Assembly: GCA_021799085.1 (NCBI GenBank)
Contig: JAJZBD010000003.1
Coordinates: 1 to 64,000 of the forward strand
Reading direction: 5' to 3'
From: Nanobdellota archaeon
GTDB taxonomy: Archaea > Nanobdellota > Nanobdellia > Parvarchaeales > Parvarchaeaceae
Length of the DNA: 64,000 nucleotides
The notes below the pieces were generated by a model. It saw only the letters and a program-made list of their open reading frames with translations, was not told where the DNA came from and searched no databases. The position numbers were made by a program, and so were the translations under genes. Positions 1 through 9,520 of the stretch are shown piece by piece (position 1 is the stretch's first letter; each line of letters begins with the position of its first letter).

Positions 1-179
1 TAATTAGATATTCGCATATTTTAAAAAACATTTTGTGTTTGAGCAAACCTTAAAACTTGATTAAGAAAAGCCAATAAATCTTTTGTGGATATGTGCACTT
101 ATATGCCTAGAAGATTAAAAATATCCATATCTACAATTATAAAATATTAGCACTCAAAAATTTTTAGATGTTTTCTCAT

Positions 180-1733
180 TTAAGATACCTCTCCAAAATA
201 TACATTAGGCATAACACCATTAGGAGGATAGGCACGCATATAAAACCACATAACGTTAATAGGATTTGCTTCTGTACATGCACTACCACAATATGCCGCC
301 GAGATACCTACATATCCACTCGTGCTTCCTTCTTTATTAGCGTTTGTGTATATAGTTGGTGACAATGTTGTTAAAGGAGTAGAACCTTCATTTCCAAATC
401 CACTATACAATGCACCGCTCCAGGTTCCAGCAGCATCCGTTACGACCAAGGTATAATCTGTTGAAACAGCACCTTGATATGTGTTGTCTACTATCCAAGC
501 TATTTGATCATTGAGAAAAGAGATAAATCCTGCTCCACCACTACCTTGCTGTCCAATAAATCTATAACCCAGTGCATCTGGAGCAGATGTGGGAGTAGCA
601 ACTGCTATGATTCCAACTCTCGCATCAGCTTCCGTAGTATAGTTAAAAGCTGCTCCTAAAACATATTGACCATTTGCAGGATAAGCCGTACTTTCAATTA
701 AAGCTGCTGGACCACCACCGTAACTACCATTTGTCCATGTTTGTTGAAGGTATCCATTAGACGTCGTCCAATGCCCACCTATAAAAGTAAATGAAGACCA
801 AGAAGCACCCCCATATTGGATGAATACATTAGCTCCGTCATCATACTCTCCATAAGTTGCTGACAATTGAGGAGCTTCACCGTCATTAAAATTGTTGAAT
901 AGATTTGTTGTTGATGGAGCAAAGCCGACATATACCGTTTCTGATGAGCCTGCGGGTATTGCTGCTATCTTCAGCCACCAGATTGCATTCGTAGAAGAGT
1001 AGCTTTCCAGCCATGAAGGTATAACTGTTCCATTGTAGTAGAAGAACTCCACGTTTTGACCGAAATTGCCTGTGGATATGCTTGTCCAACCACTATCTGA
1101 GGATGTAAAATTAATCATTTGCTGGAATGGATTAGGGGTTGCCGATGACTGTGAATTGGTAATTGTCAAAGGCTCATAAGATGTTAAAACTGCGGGTTTA
1201 CCTGTTATAGATGTTCCTGCTACTGTTCCTGTGGTGTTTTGAACTACATTGCCGGCTGTTGTTGAATAGCTGTACTGTATGCTTGCCGATAAAGAGTAAT
1301 GGATTCCTGCCGCTGTGCAGGCTACATTTGGCACCAGGATTGTTGCTGTCTGCCCTGATTTCAATGAAACTGGATTTGTCAATGCGTAACTGGCTGTAGT
1401 TGTGTTTGCGCCTGTTGCTGATGTGAGAAAGACTTTGTCTATCTGCAGGGAATTTGCATTGTCTGGAATTGGACCTGCTATTATTGCTATTTTGTAGCCT
1501 AAGTTATTGCATAAGCTTGAACTTACTGTAAACGGTGAGAAACCACTGCTTGTGAAGGTTACACTTGAACTTGGGTTGAAAATGCCCATGCTGTATAGGA
1601 TTACTGCTACGATTACTATTATTAAAATTGCCCAGCCATATGTCATCATGTACTCTAAAGCAGATTGTGATCTTTTTGATTTTATTGAGAACAAATTATT
1701 ATCTAAAGCCCTGGAAACTGGTTTAAATGGCAT
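180..1733 (-). CDS. DUF2341-domain surface protein with class III (type IV pilin-like) N-terminus
   Basis: N-term KRSQSALEYMMTYGWAILIIVIVAVILYSMGIF is a class III signal/pilin-like segment; NPFQQMIN...FGQNVEFFYYNGTVIPSWLES...GEAPQLSATYGEYDDGANVF matches DUF2341-type repeats also seen at 17003-19879. Confidence 0.8.
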   Translation of the reverse strand: MPFKPVSRALDNNLFSIKSKRSQSALEYMMTYGWAILIIVIVAVILYSMGIFNPSSSVTFTSSGFSPFTVSSSLCNNLGYKIAIIAGPIPDNANSLQIDKVFLTSATGANTTTASYALTNPVSLKSGQTATILVPNVACTAAGIHYSLSASIQYSYSTTAGNVVQNTTGTVAGTSITGKPAVLTSYEPLTITNSQSSATPNPFQQMINFTSSDSGWTSISTGNFGQNVEFFYYNGTVIPSWLESYSSTNAIWWLKIAAIPAGSSETVYVGFAPSTTNLFNNFNDGEAPQLSATYGEYDDGANVFIQYGGASWSSFTFIGGHWTTSNGYLQQTWTNGSYGGGPAALIESTAYPANGQYVLGAAFNYTTEADARVGIIAVATPTSAPDALGYRFIGQQGSGGAGFISFLNDQIAWIVDNTYQGAVSTDYTLVVTDAAGTWSGALYSGFGNEGSTPLTTLSPTIYTNANKEGSTSGYVGISAAYCGSACTEANPINVMWFYMRAYPPNGVMPNVYFGEVS

Positions 1734-1780
1734 ATTATTTATATAAAAACGAGGGATATAAATATTTCTTAATTAAATGG

Positions 1781-2761
1781 CTATGAATAGTAAGAATCCC
1801 ATTTTGGAGCATAGAAATCAATTTTGGGTAAACTTACCTTGAAGCCGTAGCAGCTGTAAACCATTATGTTTTTAACATATTTCAAAAGAGACCAATTCTG
1901 CTTCTTTATTTTATTAAGAACTATATCAGCTGAAGAGAGAGACTCAAAAAAATGGTAAAGTTCTTCTTTCTTAAGGACCTGCGGAGCTTTTTCCGCTAAC
2001 CAAATTTCAAAGTTCTTTGCTTCAGTATCTGATGCAAAGTATATCTCCATGTTTTCTATTTTACCGGAGAATACTGCTGTTATTTTTTCAAATATTGAGT
2101 CATCTGAATTTCTAAATGTGTCTAAATGGCTAGAATTTGTTATATATATTGTGTTAAGATCGGTTATTACGCTTGCTATGTTTCCTTTGGCTCCCCTTAC
2201 AATACTGTCGATTAAACCCTCATTTATTTTAAGCTTATTGTAAAGGACAAGTTTTAAAGCAAAAGCCTTCAATACTCTGTTGTTCAATTTATAAAACCTT
2301 GTAATCTCATAAGCTGAAAGATATCTTTTGTATTTGCTGCGGAATATATCACCTGTTTCTGATTCAAAAATTATTATTGAATCGCTCGCTATCGAATTTA
2401 GCTTCTGCAGTATAGAAGGATCAACTGACAGCAATTTTTCTATGTCCTCAATGTAAATAACCTTTTTATTCTGCTGAAAAAGTGATTTGGAAACTGCCGT
2501 TCTTTTTATGCTTTCCAGCATAAGAGAAGATACACTCTGTGTGTCATCTGCTAATTCATACAAATTTATGACTTCAAAAGTGGCATTTAGCTCGTTTGCG
2601 ATTGCCTCCGCTAAGAAATTCTTTCCTGTTCCAGCTGGGCCGTTAAATATGAACCTGGATTTTCCGCCTTTTATGGCTGTTAAAACCTTTGAGGGAATGC
2701 TGTTCGAGTAGTTCTCCACAAACATTTTTATCTCTGGTTTAAATAAAGAAAGCATATTCAC
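1781..2761 (-). CDS. AAA+ ATPase, divergent replication factor C large subunit-like
   Basis: FNGPAGTGKNFLAEAIANEL P-loop-like motif; overlaps RFC small subunit by 4 nt; RFC-L-like order and size are inference. Confidence 0.6.
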   Translation of the reverse strand: MNMLSLFKPEIKMFVENYSNSIPSKVLTAIKGGKSRFIFNGPAGTGKNFLAEAIANELNATFEVINLYELADDTQSVSSLMLESIKRTAVSKSLFQQNKKVIYIEDIEKLLSVDPSILQKLNSIASDSIIIFESETGDIFRSKYKRYLSAYEITRFYKLNNRVLKAFALKLVLYNKLKINEGLIDSIVRGAKGNIASVITDLNTIYITNSSHLDTFRNSDDSIFEKITAVFSGKIENMEIYFASDTEAKNFEIWLAEKAPQVLKKEELYHFFESLSSADIVLNKIKKQNWSLLKYVKNIMVYSCYGFKVSLPKIDFYAPKWDSYYS

Positions 2762-3705
2762 TTAAGACTGGCCAAAAATGCAAGAAAGGCCTGGAACTGT
2801 ATAAATGGGGTTGCCCCCTCCACTATCCTATAATCAGTCTCTGCAAGCTTCTCGAAAACATAATTCTTCACCTTATCATTTACTATGTCAGTGGTTGATA
2901 TTATGTTAAAGATAGATATCAAAAGCTCCTTCATATTTATGCCACTGTCTATTATTTCTGAAAATATCTCTTTGGATTTCTTGAAATCTCCAGACAATGC
3001 AACTTTCAGCCCTTCCATCGTCTTTGACACATCCATTAGACCGCTGCTTTGCAAAACGGCCTTTGCATCTATCTTTTTGGAAACGTTCGAAAGGGACTGC
3101 ATCAAATTCACAAGTGTCCTTAAATCACCTCTAGAAACGTAATCCAATGCATCCATTGCTTCTTGGTCTATTTCCAGCTTTTCACTTTCAGCAATTCTTT
3201 TTATGAATTTATGCACATCTTCTTTTGATAAAGGCTGAAACCTTAAAATTGCACATCTTGACTGCAACGGCTCTATTATGTTGCTTTGATAATTAACGCT
3301 GAATATAAACCTACAGGTTGCACTGTATTCTTCCATCATCCTTCTTAATGCTTGCTGTGCCTCCTGTGTTAAAGAATCCGCTTCATCAAAAAGGATTATC
3401 TTAAATGGCGCATCTATAGGCTTTGTTCTTGCAAACTCCTTAACTTTGCCTTGTATAACACTTAACTTCCTGTCATCAGATGCATTTAACTCAATGAAAT
3501 TCTGATCCCATATCTGACCAAATACTGCTTTTGCCAATACTACAGCTGAAGTTGTTTTACCGACACCAGGCGGGCCAGACAATATCATATGCTGTATCTC
3601 TTTCTTTTCGGCCATGGCCTTTAATTTTTCCACTATGTCCTTCTGTCCAATTATCTCATCAAAAGACTGTGGTCTGTATTTTTCTATCCAAAGGGCCATA
3701 ATCAA
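2758..3705 (-). CDS. rfcS: Replication factor C small subunit
   Basis: LWIEKYRPQSFDEIIGQ, SGPPGVGKTT, LFDEADSLTQEAQQALRRMMEEYS. Confidence 0.95.
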   Translation of the reverse strand: MIMALWIEKYRPQSFDEIIGQKDIVEKLKAMAEKKEIQHMILSGPPGVGKTTSAVVLAKAVFGQIWDQNFIELNASDDRKLSVIQGKVKEFARTKPIDAPFKIILFDEADSLTQEAQQALRRMMEEYSATCRFIFSVNYQSNIIEPLQSRCAILRFQPLSKEDVHKFIKRIAESEKLEIDQEAMDALDYVSRGDLRTLVNLMQSLSNVSKKIDAKAVLQSSGLMDVSKTMEGLKVALSGDFKKSKEIFSEIIDSGINMKELLISIFNIISTTDIVNDKVKNYVFEKLAETDYRIVEGATPFIQFQAFLAFLASLK

Positions 3706-4412
3706 AGATCTGCAAATAGCTCTGCAGATGGATAGACTATTAGACCTGTGGCTTTTATATCTAAAGGAATATATTTGGTTAAATGATCAGTAGATCTCAT
3801 TTTTATTATTCTAAGTGCTCTTATAAATGAGCTTTGCCTTTCTACCATATAAAGGGCTATTACCCCGTCAGATGCAAATTCCTCTACTCCAAAGGCAGAA
3901 AGCTTGTTTTCACCGTAAGGCATCTCCCCTATGAAAATTGCGGTACAACTCCTTGCCTTTATTATACTTGAAAGCTCTATTATGGCCTTTCTTATCGACA
4001 TTATGTCAGAGAAAAACATCTGCAGATAGGTTATAGAGTCTATTATCAGGCGTTGAGCACCCATCGCATCAAGTTCTGAAGAAACCACTTCTTTCATAGA
4101 ATCGTAATCAACCAAAGGTATAGTAACTATCTTTATTGTGCCGTTATCAAGGTATTCCTTCAATTTTGGATCGAACAGAGTAAACTGCGAAACTAAATCT
4201 TCAGGACTTTCCTCCAGTGTGAAATAAAGCCCCTTTTCCCCTTTTTTGGCCCCATCAGCTAAAAACTGCATGGAAAACGTAGTTTTACCCGCACCAGGCG
4301 TTCCTGTAAGGAATACTACACTATTCTTTGGAAATCCACCTTTCAAAGCCTCATCTAACCCAGGTATACCGGTAGACTCTCTTTCAATATCATTTTCGCT
4401 TTTCTTTTCCAT
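3702..4412 (-). CDS. KaiC-like RecA-superfamily ATPase
   Basis: STGIPGLDEALKGGFPKNSVVFLTGTPGAGKTTFSMQFL Walker A and KaiC/RadA-like N-terminus. Confidence 0.85.
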   Translation of the reverse strand: MEKKSENDIERESTGIPGLDEALKGGFPKNSVVFLTGTPGAGKTTFSMQFLADGAKKGEKGLYFTLEESPEDLVSQFTLFDPKLKEYLDNGTIKIVTIPLVDYDSMKEVVSSELDAMGAQRLIIDSITYLQMFFSDIMSIRKAIIELSSIIKARSCTAIFIGEMPYGENKLSAFGVEEFASDGVIALYMVERQSSFIRALRIIKMRSTDHLTKYIPLDIKATGLIVYPSAELFADL

Positions 4413-5284
4413 TAACCCTCTAATATCATATCTCCCATCAACTGATATTTCACTCTTATAAGAGAATTCTGGCTAAGTATCTTAGCCCATCTTTCAATTA
4501 AGTCCTTACTGACATTTAAAGATTGCGCTGCTTGCGATGTTGTGATTGAATGTTTTTCTTTGACCAATAAAAGAAGTTTATTTAGAGGGTTATTCAAGAT
4601 TTCATTTGAATCTTCTATGCCTTTTCCAACGTTTTTGCCAAAGTTAGTGGTTTCAAATATTTTCTTCTGTAGTTCAGACTGAGAACTTAGTTCACCTTTG
4701 GGAGAGACTGCTTCAAGTGGCTGTATCACATTCTCATTTTCTTTGTTAACGATATTTATCTTAGATGGCATAGCTGACTGTATTTGATTTAGCTTAGCTT
4801 CCTTCTCTTCCATGGAAACTTTTGTCTCGGTTTTAGCTCCAGACTGTGCAACTGTTATCTTTTCTTCAGCTAACTCTCCTGGCTTGTAATTTTGACCAGA
4901 GGGCAACTCGTGTGCAATTTTGTTGATTTTCTGCTCACGTACGGTTTCTGTCTTTTGCGTTTCCTTCAAAACAGGGTGTACTACTACTACTTCTTTTTCG
5001 GTGCTTTCCTGTTGCTGCTTAAGCTTTTTGTCTATTCCAAATAAAGGTATCCTCTTTCCAGGAGATAAATTTTCTGTTTGATTCACTTTATGTGTTAATG
5101 TGCTTTGTGCTGTCTTTTCCTTTGTTTCAGCAAGATTTATTTGTGGTACCTCCGGCAATTCAACACCTAAAGAAGAAGCCGCCCTAAATAAAGAGCTGTT
5201 TATTAATGAAACATCTGAGTAAACCTTATAAGAAGCATCCAGGATATTCTGCGCTACCTGCTTTAAGTTATTACCATTATCCAT
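4412..5284 (-). CDS. Hypothetical protein with C-terminal winged-helix-like region
   Basis: LLLVKEKHSITTSQAAQSLNVSKDLIERWAKILSQNSLIRVKYQLMG resembles a wHTH; 1-nt overlap with KaiC-like gene. Confidence 0.6.
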   Translation of the reverse strand: MDNGNNLKQVAQNILDASYKVYSDVSLINSSLFRAASSLGVELPEVPQINLAETKEKTAQSTLTHKVNQTENLSPGKRIPLFGIDKKLKQQQESTEKEVVVVHPVLKETQKTETVREQKINKIAHELPSGQNYKPGELAEEKITVAQSGAKTETKVSMEEKEAKLNQIQSAMPSKINIVNKENENVIQPLEAVSPKGELSSQSELQKKIFETTNFGKNVGKGIEDSNEILNNPLNKLLLLVKEKHSITTSQAAQSLNVSKDLIERWAKILSQNSLIRVKYQLMGDMILEG

Positions 5285-5339
5285 ATATATTACTGTAAAT
5301 TAAAGACTTAAATATATTTATGAACTTATAAACGGAGAT

Positions 5340-6872
5340 TTAAACCTTTATTGTATTTAATTTGCTTTCTAACCCTGAGATATAAGATAAGCTGCACACT
5401 GGCGCGGTGTTGTTTAAAGTCTCGCAAATCTGTGCCGTAAGAATGTTTGCCGCCCCTAAAACCGTCTGGCCAAATGATCCGCTTGTTGGATTTTCAATAG
5501 AGTTAAGCATATCCTGATGTGTGCTATATGCAGGGTTTAATCCACTTGAAGTAAGATAAGTGCCTGCGTTTATACTTGCGCCGTCAAATACATACTGGTT
5601 ATTAATATCGAAGAATGGCACACCTCCTGCCAAAAAGTTGTATATTCCAAAACCGTGATAAGATGTAAATGCCTGACTCGCAAGCACCACATTATTAAAA
5701 ACAAATGGAGAAACAGTAGCTATTCCTGTGATATTAACCAAAAATGATGATCCGGTCTCATCCAAGGGTATAAAGTTTATATAACTTGAGTTATAATAAG
5801 CGCCTACGAAAAATGGTGTAGGGTTGTTATCCCCGTAGGGAGCTGCGCCGCTGTCTATTGCAGGTTTAGAGACCGCATCATAAAACAAATTTGCATTGTA
5901 GTCAAATGTGAATGTTGGAACGTTTGCGTCATTTGTTGCAGACCTATCATAAAATAAATTAGAGAAATTACCAAATCTTGACAAGGCAATTATAATTGAC
6001 CATCTCATCCCTGCACAGAATGGACAGCCTTGCGCACCTATATAAACAAATGTCGGCTTGCCACCATATGTCAATAACGGTAATTTTAGTTCGGAGCTTC
6101 CATTTACCTTAACAGTCGAATTGCCCCCAACTTTTATGGGGACTATATCATAATTACTACTACCTATCAATAAAACACAGTAAGAGGGATTTGGCCCCCT
6201 TGAAGTATTAGCTGCTGGCACACATTCTATATTGCCATTTAATTGCGATTGTCCGACTTCTTCTAACTGAGTACTTAAATTTGACAATGCAGTTACATAA
6301 TTAGGTTCTGACTGGCCAATGGGGCCTTTGAAAAACTGAAGCGAAGTAGCCGAATTGTTTATTGCAGAAAAATTAGGAGAGATCAATGAATTGGGTATTG
6401 GAGAATTACCAAAATTTGAATTTGAAACTCCTGACAAATTCGCAGATGTGAACACTACTTTCCCCCCAAGCACAGATATTGTTGCCTTAGAAGGAGTATG
6501 AATAACAAATAAAATTAGGGCTATAACAACTACCGCAACAACTACTACACCTATTATTAATGGTATAACTAGATTATTTTTACCAGTTTGTTTTTTTGAA
6601 TCGACAGCCTGCCCAACTGAGAGTTTTTCATTTTCTTCCTTAAGGCGCTGGATCTCCTTCAGCCTTTCATTCTCTTTTCTCAGTCTTTCAAGCTCATCTT
6701 CATTTGAATTAGCGGCAACTTCTACTTTCTTTTCCTCGGTTTTATTTTGCTGACCATTACTTGAAACTTCACTGCTTTTGTCTGCAGATACTGCTTTCTC
6801 CGGCTGCAAATCCTTATTTGTGTTATCGTTGCCGTTAGTATCATTATCGTGTTCTTTGTCTTCGTCTGGCAT
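5340..6872 (-). CDS. DUF929-family membrane-anchored thioredoxin-like protein with CPFC motif
   Basis: N-terminal coiled coil, one TM (LVIPLIIGVVVVAVVVIALILFV), FVYIGAQGCPFCAGMRWSIIIALSRFGNF, C-term SIENPTSGSFGQTVLGAANILTAQICETLNN. Confidence 0.8.
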   Translation of the reverse strand: MPDEDKEHDNDTNGNDNTNKDLQPEKAVSADKSSEVSSNGQQNKTEEKKVEVAANSNEDELERLRKENERLKEIQRLKEENEKLSVGQAVDSKKQTGKNNLVIPLIIGVVVVAVVVIALILFVIHTPSKATISVLGGKVVFTSANLSGVSNSNFGNSPIPNSLISPNFSAINNSATSLQFFKGPIGQSEPNYVTALSNLSTQLEEVGQSQLNGNIECVPAANTSRGPNPSYCVLLIGSSNYDIVPIKVGGNSTVKVNGSSELKLPLLTYGGKPTFVYIGAQGCPFCAGMRWSIIIALSRFGNFSNLFYDRSATNDANVPTFTFDYNANLFYDAVSKPAIDSGAAPYGDNNPTPFFVGAYYNSSYINFIPLDETGSSFLVNITGIATVSPFVFNNVVLASQAFTSYHGFGIYNFLAGGVPFFDINNQYVFDGASINAGTYLTSSGLNPAYSTHQDMLNSIENPTSGSFGQTVLGAANILTAQICETLNNTAPVCSLSYISGLESKLNTIKV

Positions 6873-6905
6873 TTTTATGTTAATACCTGTCTGCTTAAAT
6901 AAATT

Positions 6906-7202
6906 GCGGTATTGAATAGCCCGTTTTTTGTCATCCCTCTGCTTTAGTTCAAAAGCTTCTCAGTTGGATGCAACAACATTCGACTAAGCGCCGGAATACC
7001 GGTTTGCACCCTGAAGGTCTGCCGTTTCATCCTTTTTCCAGCAATCAGCTTTCGCATCATATCTTTGCACTGGAAACAGGTATCGTTTCTGCTCAGTTGC
7101 CTGCCTTTTACAGCAATGCATTACTGCACTTCAGTTTTAAAGGTGAACGGACTTCCTCCCTTAACCTATTAAAAGTTAAAGGTCTGTTGTATACAATACC
7201 GC
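6906..7202 (-). ncRNA. rnpB: RNase P RNA
   Basis: Reverse strand carries GGGAGGAAGTCCG (CR-I-like), GCAGAAACGATACC, GGATGAAACGGCAGACC, AGTCGAATG and ACAAAAAACGGGCTATTC (CR-V-like); ends close as a perfect 9-bp P1 helix GCGGTATTG/CAATACCGC. Confidence 0.88.
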
Positions 7203-7237
7203 TATTATATATAGCAGTCTACATTTAATAAATTATC

Positions 7238-7528
7238 ATGGAATTAAAAACCTTGGATGATAAAGACCTAAAGAAAGATGAAAGGCTTTATATAAAAGGG
7301 ATTAGATTAATCAATTCAGTAAAGATAGACTATAAAACGCAAAAGCACATTTCTTTCCTTGTCCAAGGGGATAACGAACTGCACAACGTAATGTATTTTG
7401 ATGAAAAGCCGCAAGATAAAAAATGGCAGTGTGATTGCAAATGGTATACCCTACAGGATAAGCTTTGCTCGCACATAATCGCTGTGAACCTGGCAATAAA
7501 AAACGGAAAACTAAAAATTGATCAGTAA
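7238..7528 (+). CDS. Small SWIM-type zinc finger protein
   Basis: WQCDCKWYTLQDKLCSHIIAVNLAI = CxC...CxH SWIM pattern. Confidence 0.75.
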   Translation: MELKTLDDKDLKKDERLYIKGIRLINSVKIDYKTQKHISFLVQGDNELHNVMYFDEKPQDKKWQCDCKWYTLQDKLCSHIIAVNLAIKNGKLKIDQ

Positions 7529-8256
7529 TACATGGACATGTAAGAAGGAACATTCAAGCCCGTACCAAATTTCTCCAGTTTTGCATTCCCTTCGCTTAAT
7601 TCATTGTCATGCCAGTAGTCAACAGCCACCATGAAGGATATCAACCTCTCGTTTTTTGTTTTATCAAGGTTCTTTAATTCTCCTTTATCCAAAAGATATA
7701 TTCTAGAACCCAGTACTTTATTTTTGTTAATAGTCTGCCTGTAAACCAGCGTTATCCCATTGCTTTCCTTTTCGCTGTAAAACCTCGCCTTTAGGGTTTT
7801 GTTCAGGTTTTCCCTTCCTTCTTTTAAATTTGGGTATTCAAAGTACCTTTCTGATTTTATAAGGGAGTAATTGTCAAGGCTTTTGGTTAACAAACCGTCA
7901 TAAATTGAAAGATTAAGCAATGACAAATTTGGTATGGAGTCTTTTTCGGAGAAATGTTCATTGAAGAGTTCAGATGAAACTACGTATGAATTACTGGTTT
8001 CTTTCAGTTTTTCCATGTTTACAAGGAATAAATCGAGGTTTTTATCCAGATACGTAAGGTTCTTGCTTCCCTTTTTTGCTATTATATGCTTGCTTTCTCC
8101 GTTGTTTTTATACCAGTTAAATGTGTCCATTGACTGAAGAACGGTTAAATCCTCATTTTTAGAGATAAGATCCAATATCTGTTCATCTGAAACTGTTATG
8201 TAATTCTGCTTTAGAAGATCATCTAAAATACCTCTTTCGTTTTTCGGCATCATCAC
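7522..8256 (-). CDS. Hypothetical protein
   Basis: Long ORF, no family recognised. Confidence 0.6.
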   Translation of the reverse strand: MMMPKNERGILDDLLKQNYITVSDEQILDLISKNEDLTVLQSMDTFNWYKNNGESKHIIAKKGSKNLTYLDKNLDLFLVNMEKLKETSNSYVVSSELFNEHFSEKDSIPNLSLLNLSIYDGLLTKSLDNYSLIKSERYFEYPNLKEGRENLNKTLKARFYSEKESNGITLVYRQTINKNKVLGSRIYLLDKGELKNLDKTKNERLISFMVAVDYWHDNELSEGNAKLEKFGTGLNVPSYMSMYY

Positions 8257-8286
8257 TAGATTTAAGAAGAAATCCCCTATAAATAC

Positions 8287-8751
8287 TTATTTTAATGAAC
8301 CTGTACGCAATACCTTGCATACCCAATCCTTTGGAGCAGATGCATGCTCCACTTCTTTAAGAAGAAGATCCGCCTGTTTTTGACTTTCCAATTTATCTAG
8401 CTCCAAATAAATATAACCCTCTTCTGCTTCATTATGCCCTTTTAAGACACGCATAACCGCTTGTGTTTTCTTCTTTGCATCCTCAAGTTCATCTATGAAA
8501 ATTAACCTTTTCACTTCCTCTAACAATTTAAGTATTGCGCCGTGCTCTGCCTCTAAACCCTGAATCCTCAGTTTATTCTCTTCGAATATTTCAGGAAAAA
8601 GGTATTCTTCTTCCCAAAACATGTGATTTCTAAGTGAGGATACTATAAACGCAAGCTTATCCGTATCAGGCTTTAAACTCAATGAAAGCAGGAAGTCATT
8701 AAGGTATGCATCAATTCTTTCATGGTCTTTTGTCAAAACGCTGTCAAGCAT
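8287..8751 (-). CDS. Hemerythrin HHE-type domain protein
   Basis: LTKDHERIDAYLNDFLL...LRNHMFWEEEYLFPEIFE...LEAEHGAILKLLEEV...GHNEAEEGYIYLELDK: H/E spacing of HHE helical bundles. Confidence 0.8.
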   Translation of the reverse strand: MLDSVLTKDHERIDAYLNDFLLSLSLKPDTDKLAFIVSSLRNHMFWEEEYLFPEIFEENKLRIQGLEAEHGAILKLLEEVKRLIFIDELEDAKKKTQAVMRVLKGHNEAEEGYIYLELDKLESQKQADLLLKEVEHASAPKDWVCKVLRTGSLK

Positions 8752-8848
8752 ATAGAGTTAAGAAAGCCAATTTATTTAACCGTTATATACGAATTTCTAT
8801 TTTTATTTGAATACCTAAAAATAAATACTAGAAAAAATTATAGGTTTT

Positions 8849-9520
8849 ATGGTAGATTACACAATAATAGGAAATGAAGTACAGTACTTACAGGCAGAGA
8901 TAAAAAGCGGAGAATCTATTCTGTGTGAAGCGGGCCACATTACATTCAAATCATCGGATGCAACAGTCGAAGCTACTACCGGAGGTTTGAAAGGAGCATT
9001 TTCCCATTTTTTAGCGGGCTCGGATGTATTTCTTCTCAAATTGGATGGGCCTGGAACAGCAGGTTTTTCGGGTTTTCTTCCTGGCAAGATATTAGAGATT
9101 TCTTTGAATGAAACTGGCATACTTGCTGAATATAATTCTTTTCTCTGCATGGATTCTTCTGTTACATATTCATCAAAATTCGCTGGGCTTTTTAAGGGCT
9201 TAATTGGTGGAGAGGGTATTTTCCTAGAAAAGTTTTCCGGAAATGGGAAGATTTTTCTACACGGTCATGGTCAAGTAATAGAAATTAACTTGGGAGAAGG
9301 CGAAAACATAGAAGCTGAAGCAGGTCACGTGCTTGCCTTCGAAGCGAATATGCAGTACTCTATAAATAGAATAGGCGGAATGAAAACAATGGTTCTTGGA
9401 GGACTAGAGGGAGAAGGATTGTTCTTTGCCAAGATAACTGGCCCTGGAAAAGTATGGCTTCATTCGATATCACTTGAACAGCTTGCATTAAAAATTGGTC
9501 GTTATATACCAAGAAACTAA
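8849..9520 (+). CDS. AIM24 / TIGR00266 family protein
   Basis: Gly-rich beta-type repeats LQAEIKSGESILCEAGHITF, AGFSGFLPGKILEI, GNGKIFLHGHGQVIEINLGEGENIEAEAGHVLAFE, GPGKVWLHSI. Confidence 0.75.
   Translation: MVDYTIIGNEVQYLQAEIKSGESILCEAGHITFKSSDATVEATTGGLKGAFSHFLAGSDVFLLKLDGPGTAGFSGFLPGKILEISLNETGILAEYNSFLCMDSSVTYSSKFAGLFKGLIGGEGIFLEKFSGNGKIFLHGHGQVIEINLGEGENIEAEAGHVLAFEANMQYSINRIGGMKTMVLGGLEGEGLFFAKITGPGKVWLHSISLEQLALKIGRYIPRN

Noticed and set aside
886-1746. Antisense/sense short ORFs opposite the DUF2341 protein at 180-1733
   Set aside because: Inside a clear gene in other frames; no family features
6968-7228. 86-aa ORF on + strand
   Set aside because: Lies over RNase P RNA on the opposite strand; no recognisable protein features
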